NCBI RefSeq assembly: GCF_036946125.1
Contig: NZ_JAQIJT010000002.1
Coordinates: 2,292,001 to 2,356,000, forward strand
Length of the DNA stretch: 64,000 nucleotides
Source: Sphingomonas adhaesiva
Lineage (GTDB): Bacteria > Pseudomonadota > Alphaproteobacteria > Sphingomonadales > Sphingomonadaceae
Direction: 5' to 3'
Shown here piece after piece: positions 1 through 7,618 of the stretch. Each line of letters starts with the position of its first letter. Positions within the stretch are counted from its first letter, which is position 1. Position numbers and translations under genes: made by a program. The notes below the pieces were generated by a model. It was not told where the DNA came from. It did no database searches and saw only the letters and a list, made by a program, of their open reading frames with translations.

Positions 1-1591
1 GCTCGACCAGATCGCGCGGGATCACGTTGCCCTTGGCATCCTTCGCGAAGCGCGCCAGCGTATCATAGTCCCAGACGAAATTCTCCAGCATCTGCGACGG
101 CGCCTCGATGAAGTCCCATTCGAGATTGCCCATGCCGGACGAGGCGTAATGCACCCGACCGGACAGCATGACGTGGATGAGGTGGCCGTATTCGTGGAGG
201 AACGTCTCCACGTCGCGGTGCTCCATCAGCCCCGTCGTGTGATCGCCCGCGGGGAAGTTCGTGACCAGCGCCGCCATCGGGATCACGCGCCCCGCGACGC
301 CCGCGCGCAGCGGCACGACATTGGCGTGACTGTACTTGCCCGGCCGCGGGTGGGTGTCGAAGTAGAAGCGGCCGATGACCTGTCCGCCGTCGAGCATCTC
401 ATACGCCTCGACCGCGGGGTCCCAGGTCGCGGTCTTCCACGGGCGGATCTCCACCCCCATCAGGTCGCGCGTCAGCTGGAGCATGCCATCGCGCACGTCG
501 TCATAGGCGAAATACTGGCGCACCGCCTGGGGATCGACCGCATATTGCTCCTTGCGGACCAGCTGGCCGTAATAGCCGGTCTGCCACGCGGCGATATCGG
601 TCGCGCCGGGCTGATCCTTGCGCAGACGCTCGACGAGGCGGGCAAGGTCGCGGCGCGCATAGGGGTCGCCCGCGGCGACGCCGCGGTCGATGAACGCCGC
701 CGCCTTCGCGGGCGTGTCCACCATCTTGTTCTCCAGCGCGACGGTGGCGTAGTTCGGCCGCCCGAGCAGCTTCGCCAGCGTGTCGCGGGTGGTGAACATC
801 TCGCTCAGCACGGCGTCGTTCTGCGGCCAGGCGCGGCTCTGGAAGGCGGTGTAGAGCCGGCGGCGCAGCGCGTCGCTCCTCGCATAGCTCATCACCGGCA
901 TCAGGTCGGGGTAGTCGGTGGAAATCTCCACCTTCCCGTCCGCGCCCGGCTTGTGCGCGGCGACGAAGTCCGCCGGCAGGCCGTCGAGCTCGGCGGGATC
1001 GGCCTTCACGACCAGCCGGCTGCCCGCGATGTTGCCCTCGAACCGCACCTCCAGCTCGGAGATGCGCTTGCTGAGCGCCGCCACCCGCGCGCGCGTCGCC
1101 TCGTCGCGCGAGACGCCGGCGCGGTCGAAGTCGGCGAGCGTGCGGCGGACGACATGCTGCGTCTCCGCGTCCGCGCCTGCCAGCGGCACCGCCTTCAGCC
1201 GGTCGTAGACGGGGCGCGACAGCTGGAGCGCGGTCGCCGCCTCGTTGACGCGGGTCTGGCAGGCGCGACCCGCCTCGCGCCGCGGTTCGTCGGGCGCGAC
1301 CTCGGCGATCAGGCTGCTGTCGCCCGCCGCCGCGCCGAGCAGCCCGGCGATGTCGTCGAAGCGCCGGAAGCTGGCGAGCGTCGCCGGACCCGACTCCTTC
1401 TCCAGCGCGGTGCGCAGCGCCATGGCCCGGGCCAGATAGCGGTCGCACAGCGCAGCGACCGCGGCCGGATCGGCGGGGGTCAGCGCGGTCGTGTTCAGCA
1501 TCGCATCGGTATCGGACGCGGGCGCCGCGGTCGGCGCCTGTGCCGCGACGAGCGCGAGCAGCGACGGCAGCAGGAGCAGGTGGCGTGTCAT
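1..1591 (-). CDS. M3 family oligopeptidase (Dcp/PrlC-like), C-terminus cut by window edge
   Basis: Zinc metallopeptidase of the thimet-oligopeptidase family (M3), which degrades short peptides. The frame starts at an ATG at 1591 and stays open to the window edge, giving about 530 residues; M3 enzymes are usually about 680-700, so the C-terminal part is missing. The N-terminus (MTRHLLLLPSLLALVAAQAP) looks like a signal peptide, which suggests periplasmic action. The zinc motif HEYGH is visible at residues 466-470, preceded by the typical R-D-V-E-T-F-L context. The third zinc ligand appears as the Glu in the following EAPSQM segment. Helical M3-type sequence covers roughly residues 50-440. It is transcribed away from the MFS gene, with a 75-bp gap. 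Family assignment is firm; the substrate is unknown. Confidence 0.92.
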   Translation of the reverse strand, partial: MTRHLLLLPSLLALVAAQAPTAAPASDTDAMLNTTALTPADPAAVAALCDRYLARAMALRTALEKESGPATLASFRRFDDIAGLLGAAAGDSSLIAEVAPDEPRREAGRACQTRVNEAATALQLSRPVYDRLKAVPLAGADAETQHVVRRTLADFDRAGVSRDEATRARVAALSKRISELEVRFEGNIAGSRLVVKADPAELDGLPADFVAAHKPGADGKVEISTDYPDLMPVMSYARSDALRRRLYTAFQSRAWPQNDAVLSEMFTTRDTLAKLLGRPNYATVALENKMVDTPAKAAAFIDRGVAAGDPYARRDLARLVERLRKDQPGATDIAAWQTGYYGQLVRKEQYAVDPQAVRQYFAYDDVRDGMLQLTRDLMGVEIRPWKTATWDPAVEAYEMLDGGQVIGRFYFDTHPRPGKYSHANVVPLRAGVAGRVIPMAALVTNFPAGDHTTGLMEHRDVETFLHEYGHLIHVMLSGRVHYASSGMGNLEWDFIEAPSQMLENFVWDYDTLARFAKDAKGNVIPRDLVE

Positions 1592-1666
1592 CGTAAATCC
1601 CCTCTTCGTTGCAGCGCACGATGGTCGGCCCGGCGCGCTTTCACAAGGGGTGCGGGGCGCTGGACG

Positions 1667-2968
1667 TCAGGCCGGAGTCGCGCGCGCCTCGCGGACGCGC
1701 AGCGTGGCGGCGGCGGCACACAGCATCATCGCGCCCGCCAGCACCAGCACGTGGCGCGGATCGCCGCCCAGCACGGGGCGGTAGATCAGCGGCATCACCA
1801 GCGTCTCGATCATCATCGGCACGACGATGAACATGTTGAAGATGCCCATGTAGATGCCGGTGCGCTGCGGCGGGATCGCGCCCGCGAGCATGACATAGGG
1901 ATTGCCCATCAGGCTGGCCCAGCCGATGCCGATGCCGATCATCGGCAGCGCCAGCGCGGTGCGGCCGTCCACCCAGGGCAGCGACAGCATCGCCGCGCCC
2001 GACAGCAGCATGGCGACGGCATGGACGTGCTTCGCGCCGAAGCGCCGCGCGATCGGCACCATCGCGAAGGCGGCGAGGAACGCGACGAAATTGTAGAGCG
2101 CGCCCGCCTGCCCCGTCACCAGCGTCGCCTGGCGGAAGCCGGCACTCGCCGCATCGGCGGTATCGAACAGCGACCGCGCGATCGCGAAGGCGATATACTG
2201 CCAATAGGCGAACATCGCGAACCACTGGAACAGCATCGCCAGCGCCAGCTGGCGCATCGCCGGCGGCATATCGCGCACCGCCTGCGCGATATCGGCAAGC
2301 GCACCGCGCGCCGACAGCGAAGGGGCCTCCTCCGCGGGGTCGAGCGGGAGTTCGGGGACGCGAACGACCGACCAGACGATCGTCGAGATGGAGAGCACCG
2401 CGCCGATCAGGAACGCGATTCGCGTGATCTGCGGGATGCCGTTGGCATCGATCAGGTCGGCGCTGATGCCGCCCCAGACCAGCAGCGACGGCGCGAGATA
2501 GGAGAGCGTCTGCGCGAGCCCCGTGAAGGCGGACTGCGTCAGGAAGCCCGCAGTCCGCTGCGACTCGTCCAGCCGGTCGCTGACGTACGCGCGGTACGGC
2601 TCCATCGTGACGTTGTTGGCGGCATCCAGCATCCACAGCAGGCTGGCCGCGACCCACAGCGCGGGGCTGTACGGCATCGCGAGCAGCCCCAGGCTGCACA
2701 GCACCGCACCGATCAGGAAATAGGGCGTGCGACGGCCGAACCGCGTCCGCGTGCGGTCGCTGAGCGCGCCGATCAGCGGCTGGACGAGCAGCCCGGTGAC
2801 GGGACCGGCGAGCCACAGGAGCGGCATCGTCGCCTCGTCCGCGCCGAGATAGCTGTAGATCGGCCCCATGTTCGCCTGTTGCAGGCCGAACGAGAATTGC
2901 AGGCCGAAGAAGCCGAGGTTCATCTCCGCGATGCGCATCGCGGACAATCGCGGCTTGCCGATCCTCAT
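1667..2968 (-). CDS. MFS transporter of the sucrose/H+ symporter type
   Basis: A 433-aa, about 12-helix inner-membrane carrier. The loop after helix 2 reads LSDRTRTRFGRRTPYF (around residues 69-84), the signature of the sucrose symporter (SUT/SLC45-like) branch of the major facilitator superfamily. The start ATG at 2968 follows GAGAGGAACGAGG, a usable ribosome-binding site. The gene is divergent from a TonB-dependent receptor, and the receptor is followed by a GH68 sucrose enzyme, so sucrose or a sucrose-derived sugar is the likely cargo; this matches the SuxA/SuxC layout known from Xanthomonas. A pair of LacI-type operator sequences lies between the two divergent starts and probably controls both directions. 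The family is secure; sucrose specificity is inferred from motif and context. Confidence 0.85.
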   Translation of the reverse strand: MRIGKPRLSAMRIAEMNLGFFGLQFSFGLQQANMGPIYSYLGADEATMPLLWLAGPVTGLLVQPLIGALSDRTRTRFGRRTPYFLIGAVLCSLGLLAMPYSPALWVAASLLWMLDAANNVTMEPYRAYVSDRLDESQRTAGFLTQSAFTGLAQTLSYLAPSLLVWGGISADLIDANGIPQITRIAFLIGAVLSISTIVWSVVRVPELPLDPAEEAPSLSARGALADIAQAVRDMPPAMRQLALAMLFQWFAMFAYWQYIAFAIARSLFDTADAASAGFRQATLVTGQAGALYNFVAFLAAFAMVPIARRFGAKHVHAVAMLLSGAAMLSLPWVDGRTALALPMIGIGIGWASLMGNPYVMLAGAIPPQRTGIYMGIFNMFIVVPMMIETLVMPLIYRPVLGGDPRHVLVLAGAMMLCAAAATLRVREARATPA

Positions 2969-3025
2969 CCTCGTTCCTCTCCGTCAGCCGGGGTGCATGG
3001 CCCCTTCCGCAGCGATACGGCCACC

Positions 3026-3063
3026 CGCAAACGATTGCAAGATTTCTGTTGCAATCGTTTGCG
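3026..3063. promoter_or_regulatory. Double LacI-family-type operator in the divergent promoter region
   Basis: CGCAAACGATTGCA at 3026-3039 is exactly the reverse complement of TGCAATCGTTTGCG at 3050-3063. One extra base on each inner side also pairs, giving a 15-bp perfect inverted repeat with a 9-base gap. Each half is itself an imperfect palindrome around a central CG (GCAAwCGnTTGC type), the usual shape of LacI/PurR-family operators. It sits 58 bp from the MFS start and 60 bp from the receptor start. No LacI-type regulator is encoded in the window, so the repressor must lie elsewhere. Confidence 0.75.
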
Positions 3064-3122
3064 AAGCGCGTATCCAGCGCCTCAGCAACGGGCAAGACGC
3101 CCGATCTTCCGGGAGAGGCGAC

Positions 3123-5633
3123 ATGAAGGCGATCCATATCCTGCTGGCGACGACGATGCTCGGCGCGCCGGTCCCCGCATTCGCGCAGGCTGCGACCACG
3201 ACCGCGACGACCACCGACACCGCCGCGCCGCAGGAGGCGCCCGCCGACGACGGCGCCGGGTCGGAGGACATCGTCGTCACCGCCGTGGCGCAGGGCACCA
3301 ACCGCCTCGACAGCTCGGTCACGGTCAGCTCGATCAACGCCGCCACGCTGGTCGAGCTGGCGCCGCGCACCTCGGGCGAGCTGCTGCGCAACCTGCCCGG
3401 CATCCGGGTCGAGGCGTCGGGCGGCGACGGCAACGCCAACATCTCGGTCCGCGGCCTGCCGGTCGCATCGGGCGGCTCCAAGTTCCTCCAGCTGCAGGAG
3501 GATGGCCTGCCGATCCTGGAGTTCGGCGACATCACCTTCGGCAACGCCGACATCTTCCTGCGCGCCGATTTCAACGTCCGCACCGTCGAGTCGGTGCGCG
3601 GCGGCTCGGCCTCGACCTTCGCGTCGAATTCGCCCGGCGGCGTCATCAACTTCATCAGCAAGACCGGCGAACAGGAAGGCGGCGCGTTCCAGGTGTCGGG
3701 CGGGCTCGACTATCGCGAGTTCCGCACCGACGTCGATTACGGCGGGCGGCTGTCGGACAGCGTCACCTATCACCTGGGCGGCTTCTACCGCGTCGGCGAC
3801 GGGCAGCGCACGGTCGGCTATGACGCGGTGCGCGGCGGGCAGATCAAGGCCAACATCACCAAGTCGTTCGACAACGGCGGCTACGTCCGCCTGTACGGCA
3901 AGTATCTGGACGATCGCGCGATCGGCTATCTGCCCAATCCGGTGCGCGTCACCGGCAGCAACGGCGACCCGACGTACGAGAACCTGCCCGGCTTCTCGAT
4001 CAACAACGACACGCTCCACGCCGGGGCGATCCGCAACGTGCTGACGCTGGACGGCAGCAACCAGCCGGTGCGCCGCTCGATCGCGGACGGCCAGCACCCC
4101 GTCGTCGCGGCGATCGGGCTGGAGACGAAGATCCCGGTCGCGGACGGCTGGAACATCGTCGAGCGGTTCCGCTACGCCGACATCTCCGGCGGCTTCACCT
4201 CGCCCTTCCCCGCCAGCGTGGGCGGCGCGCAGTCGGTGGCCGAGGCGCTGGGCGGCGCGGGGGCGCAGCTGTTCTACGCCTCCGGCCCGCAATCGGGGCA
4301 GCGGATCGCCAACCCGTCCGCGCTGGGCGGCAACGGCCTGCTCGCCAACGTCGTGCTGTTCGACGTCGACCTGAAGAGCCTGAACAACGTCACCAACGAC
4401 ATCCGCCTGAACGGGTCGGTGCCGATGGGCGACGGCACGCTGTCGATCACCGGCGGCTTCTATGCCTCGCGGCAGGACATCCAGAGCGACTGGCTGTGGA
4501 CCTCGTTCGTGCAGACGGTGCAGGGCGGCGGCAATTCGCAGCTGGTCGACGTGCGCACCGCCGCGGGCGTGCCGGTGACGCAGAACGGCGTGCCGGGCTA
4601 TTCGGCCAGCTTCTTCGGCAATTGCTGCCGTCGCAGCTACGACCTGAACTACACCACGATGGCACCGTTCGCGCAGCTGGGGCTGGAGCTGGGCGCGATC
4701 AACCTCGACGGGTCGCTGCGCTACGATTTCGGCCGCGCGCGCGGCAGCGTGGCGGGGTCGGACCTGGGCGCGGCGTTCGGCACCGGCATCGCGACCCGCG
4801 ACATCGACGGCGACGGCGTCATCAGCGCGCCGGAGCGGCAGGTGGCGGTCATCCCGTCGCAGCGCTCGCCGCTGAACTACGATTACGACTATCTGTCCTA
4901 TTCGGCGGGCATCAACTTCCGCCTGACCGACGCGACGGCGCTGTTCGCGCGCTATAGCCGCGGCGGGCGCGCCAATGCCGACCGCCTGACCTTCGGCCCG
5001 TCGATCAACCCCGCCACGGGCGCGCTGATCGATCAGGGCGCGGCGGTCGACTTCGTCCGCCAGCTGGAGGGCGGCGTGAAGTACCGGGCGGGCGGCGTGT
5101 CGCTCTATGCCACCGGCTTCTGGGCGCGCACCGAGGAGCAGAATTTCGAGGCGACGACGCAGCGCTTCTTCGACCGCAATTACGAGGCGAAGGGTGTCGA
5201 GCTGGAGGGTCGCGTCGCGCGCGGGCCGTTCAGCCTGTCGGCCGGCGGCACCTATACCGATGCGAAGATCAAGCGCGACGTGCTGAACCCCGCGGTCGTC
5301 GGCAACCGCCCGCGGCGCCAGGCGGAGTTCATCTACCAGGTGACGCCGCAGGTCGAGCTGGACCGGGTGAGCTTCGGCGCGAACATCCTGGGCACCACGT
5401 CCAGCTACGCGCAGGACAACAACCAGCTGAAGATGCCGGGCTATACCCAGGTCAACGGTTTCGTCTCGTTCCGACCGGCGGAGAACATCACCGTCACCGT
5501 CAACGGCAACAATTTGTTCGACGTGAAGGGCATCACCGAGGTGGAGGAGGGCGCGATCCCGACCGGCGGCATCGTGCGCGCGCGCTCGATCACCGGGCGC
5601 ACGATCTCGGCCGCGCTGCGTGTCGGCTTCTGA
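3123..5633 (+). CDS. TonB-dependent receptor, probable sucrose/oligosaccharide uptake
   Basis: An 836-aa outer-membrane receptor. I chose the ATG at 3123 because it begins a clear signal peptide (MKAIHILLATTMLGAPVPAFAQ) after the ribosome site GGGAGAGGCGAC; the open frame extends further upstream without such features. The plug domain starts around residue 45 with EDIVVTAVAQGTNRLDSSV and includes NLPGIRVEASGGDG and the VRGGSASTFASNSPGGVINF stretch (roughly 85-180). The remainder is a 22-strand-type beta barrel ending in the aromatic-terminated strand ISAALRVGF. It is followed within 7 bp by the GH68 gene, so the two are probably co-transcribed. It most likely imports sucrose or fructo-oligosaccharide across the outer membrane using TonB energy. 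The receptor fold is certain; the substrate is inferred from neighbours. Confidence 0.9.
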   Translation: MKAIHILLATTMLGAPVPAFAQAATTTATTTDTAAPQEAPADDGAGSEDIVVTAVAQGTNRLDSSVTVSSINAATLVELAPRTSGELLRNLPGIRVEASGGDGNANISVRGLPVASGGSKFLQLQEDGLPILEFGDITFGNADIFLRADFNVRTVESVRGGSASTFASNSPGGVINFISKTGEQEGGAFQVSGGLDYREFRTDVDYGGRLSDSVTYHLGGFYRVGDGQRTVGYDAVRGGQIKANITKSFDNGGYVRLYGKYLDDRAIGYLPNPVRVTGSNGDPTYENLPGFSINNDTLHAGAIRNVLTLDGSNQPVRRSIADGQHPVVAAIGLETKIPVADGWNIVERFRYADISGGFTSPFPASVGGAQSVAEALGGAGAQLFYASGPQSGQRIANPSALGGNGLLANVVLFDVDLKSLNNVTNDIRLNGSVPMGDGTLSITGGFYASRQDIQSDWLWTSFVQTVQGGGNSQLVDVRTAAGVPVTQNGVPGYSASFFGNCCRRSYDLNYTTMAPFAQLGLELGAINLDGSLRYDFGRARGSVAGSDLGAAFGTGIATRDIDGDGVISAPERQVAVIPSQRSPLNYDYDYLSYSAGINFRLTDATALFARYSRGGRANADRLTFGPSINPATGALIDQGAAVDFVRQLEGGVKYRAGGVSLYATGFWARTEEQNFEATTQRFFDRNYEAKGVELEGRVARGPFSLSAGGTYTDAKIKRDVLNPAVVGNRPRRQAEFIYQVTPQVELDRVSFGANILGTTSSYAQDNNQLKMPGYTQVNGFVSFRPAENITVTVNGNNLFDVKGITEVEEGAIPTGGIVRARSITGRTISAALRVGF

Positions 5634-5640
5634 GGCGGCG

Positions 5641-6780
5641 GTGTCGGACCGGATCGAGACCTTCCGCTGGACCCCCGCGCATGTCGCCGCGATCGGCGAT
5701 GGTGCGGGGGGGGGCGCGGGAGCCGCAGCGCCGCTGATCGCCGCGGCGCCCGCGCCGGTGCTGCCGGGCATCGACATCTGGGATCACTGGCCGATCGTCG
5801 ATCGCGCGGGGCGGACGGTCGCCTTCGCCGGCGGGCCGCTGGTGGTGGCGCTGACCGCGCCGGTGCTGCCCGACCCGGACGACCGCCACGCCATCGCACG
5901 GCTGCGGCTGATGCAGGCGGGGGCGGACGGGTGGCGCGACTTCGGGTATCTGCTGCCCGACACGCTGAACCCCGGCAGCCGCGAATGGGCGGGCAATACC
6001 ATCCTGGAGGAGGACGGGCGGACGTTGTCCTTCTACTACACCTCCGCCGGGGTGCGCGGCGAGGCGAGGCCCAGCTTCGTGCAGCGGCTGCTGCTGACGC
6101 GCGGCACCCTGTCGTTCGCGGGCGGCGCGGCGCACGCCAGCGACTGGAGCGCTCCGGAGGAGATCGTCGTCCCCGACGACGTCCTCTACCAGCGCGACAT
6201 GGAGGGCGGCGGCGCGGTCGGCGCGATCAAGGCGTTTCGCGACCCCTTCCCCATCGTCGATCCGGTGACGGGGGTCGAGCATGTGCTGTTCACCGCCTCG
6301 CGTGCGGGCTCCGCCAGCGCGTGGAACGGCGTGATCGGCATCGCCCGGCGCGACGCGGCGGGCTGGACGCTGCTGCCCCCGCTGGTCGATGCCGACGGGG
6401 TCAACAACGAGCTGGAGCGACCGCATGTCGTGCGCCACGACGGGCGCCTCTACCTCTTCTGGTCGACGCAGGCGAAAGTGTTCGCCGATGGCGGCCCGCG
6501 CGGGCCGACCGGGCTGTACGGCGTGGTCGCGGAGGAGCTTTATGGGCCGTGGCGACCACTCAACGGCACCGGGCTGGTGCTCGCCAACCCGGCGGAGGCA
6601 CCGTTCCAGGCGTATAGCTGGCTGGTGCTCGACGACCTGAGCGTCTGGAGCTTCGCCGATCTGGTCGGTGTGGCGACGCCGCCGGACGACGTCGCCGCGA
6701 CGCGCGCCGCCTTCGCGGGAACGCCCGCGCCGGTCGTGCGGCTGACGCTCGACGGCGATCGGACGGCGGTGGTGGGTTAG
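5641..6780 (+). CDS. GH68 family enzyme (levansucrase/inulosucrase-like)
   Basis: Acts on sucrose, splitting it or transferring its fructosyl unit to a growing levan or to water. About 379 aa. The three GH68 catalytic elements are present: the nucleophile Asp in the DIWDHWP context (about residue 42), the transition-state-stabilising Asp in FRDPFP, and the acid/base Glu in ELERPHVV. Other shared blocks are REWAGN and NGTGLVLANP. The sequence resembles the Zymomonas/Gluconacetobacter type. The start is the GTG at 5641, preceded by GAGG; an alternative GTG at 5620 would overlap the receptor gene by 14 bp. No signal peptide is visible, as also in the Zymomonas enzyme. It lies directly behind the receptor and shares the sugar-uptake context. 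Family is firm; hydrolysis versus polymer synthesis cannot be told from sequence. Confidence 0.88.
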   Translation: MSDRIETFRWTPAHVAAIGDGAGGGAGAAAPLIAAAPAPVLPGIDIWDHWPIVDRAGRTVAFAGGPLVVALTAPVLPDPDDRHAIARLRLMQAGADGWRDFGYLLPDTLNPGSREWAGNTILEEDGRTLSFYYTSAGVRGEARPSFVQRLLLTRGTLSFAGGAAHASDWSAPEEIVVPDDVLYQRDMEGGGAVGAIKAFRDPFPIVDPVTGVEHVLFTASRAGSASAWNGVIGIARRDAAGWTLLPPLVDADGVNNELERPHVVRHDGRLYLFWSTQAKVFADGGPRGPTGLYGVVAEELYGPWRPLNGTGLVLANPAEAPFQAYSWLVLDDLSVWSFADLVGVATPPDDVAATRAAFAGTPAPVVRLTLDGDRTAVVG

Positions 6781-6784
6781 ACCT

Positions 6785-6926
6785 GGTGGAACAGAGGTTC
6801 GCTTCTTTACCGTCACCCCGGGCTTGACCCGGGGTCCCGCTTCATTCGCACGATCGCCGAAGAAAAGCGGGATCCCGGGTCAAGCCCGGGATGACGGTCT
6901 CCATGAGCCGAACTTCGGATTCAGTG
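6785..6926. repeat. Composite palindromic repeat (REP-like), full copy
   Basis: Two long arms at 6809-6838 and about 6867-6898 form an inverted pair (CCCGGGCTTGACCCGGG and its complement) around a short spacer. The left flank GGTGGAACAGAGGTTCGCT and the right flank GACGGT..CCA.GAGCCGAA also occur around a shortened copy at about 50927-51010. The whole unit is therefore a dispersed element, not just a local hairpin. It may also act as a bidirectional transcription stop between the GH68 and GST genes. Confidence 0.75.
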
Positions 6927-6991
6927 GTGGACAAGGTCCAAGTCTAGACGACGCCCCCTGCCCGAACCGTCATCCCCGCGCAGACGAGGCC

Positions 6992-7606
6992 TCAGGCCGC
7001 GTAGCTGGGTCGCGCCGTCATGCGCGCGTGCCATGCCGCCACCGCCTTCTCCTCCTTGATCGGCTGCATCCCGATCAGCTCGGCGAAGTCGACGATCGTC
7101 ACCGCGGCGATATCGACGACGGTCAGCGTCTCGCCGGTCAGCCACGTGCGCCCGTCCGCCACCTCGCCCTCCAGCCACGCCATCGCACGGTCCAGCGCCG
7201 CCAGGTTGGAGCGGCCGAAGTCGCGATGCTGCTCGATCAGCGCGGCGGTCGCGGGATGGGCGTGGCGCCAGTACATCTTCACCGGCTCGCCGATCTGGAT
7301 CTCGAAGCGGCGGATCCACATGTCGACCTGCGCCATTTCCAGCGGCGTGCGCCCGAACATCGGCGGCTCCGGGTGGATGCCGTCGAGATAGCGACAGATC
7401 GCGATCGTCTCCGAGAGGGTGGTGCCGTCGTCCAGCTCCAGCACGGGCACCTGACCCAGCGAATTGCGCACGACATGCTCGGGCGCCTTGTGATCGCGCT
7501 GGCGCAGGTCGAGCATCACCTCGTCCAGCGCGATGCCCTTCTCGGCGGCGAACATGCGCACGCGGCGCGGGTTGGGCGCGGGCATGGGGGCGGAGTAGAG
7601 TTTCAT
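6992..7606 (-). CDS. Glutathione S-transferase family protein
   Basis: A 204-aa cytosolic protein with an N-terminal thioredoxin-like domain (residues 1-80) and an all-helical C-terminal domain. The N-terminus MKLYSAPMPAPNPRRVRMF matches bacterial GSTs. The glutathione gamma-glutamyl site is seen as GQVPVLELDDGTTLSETIAI (about 51-70), including the cis-Pro of QVPVLE and the S-E-T pair. The gene starts 12 bp after the end of the TonB receptor gene on the same strand and so probably shares its transcript. The pairing suggests conjugation or isomerisation of an imported hydrophobic compound, but the substrate is unknown. Confidence 0.85.
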   Translation of the reverse strand: MKLYSAPMPAPNPRRVRMFAAEKGIALDEVMLDLRQRDHKAPEHVVRNSLGQVPVLELDDGTTLSETIAICRYLDGIHPEPPMFGRTPLEMAQVDMWIRRFEIQIGEPVKMYWRHAHPATAALIEQHRDFGRSNLAALDRAMAWLEGEVADGRTWLTGETLTVVDIAAVTIVDFAELIGMQPIKEEKAVAAWHARMTARPSYAA

Positions 7607-7618
7607 GACGGGCGGCTC

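Noticed and set aside
149..3823. A very long plus-strand open frame (more than 1200 codons) opposite the peptidase and MFS genes
   Set aside because: Its translation is Arg/His-rich low-complexity sequence without domains. It is the antisense shadow of high-GC genes (M3 peptidase and MFS, and part of the receptor).
1641..5777. A 1378-codon minus-strand frame over the sucrose receptor
   Set aside because: Same reason: Arg/Ala-rich shadow of the TonB receptor; the receptor frame has signal peptide, plug and barrel features.
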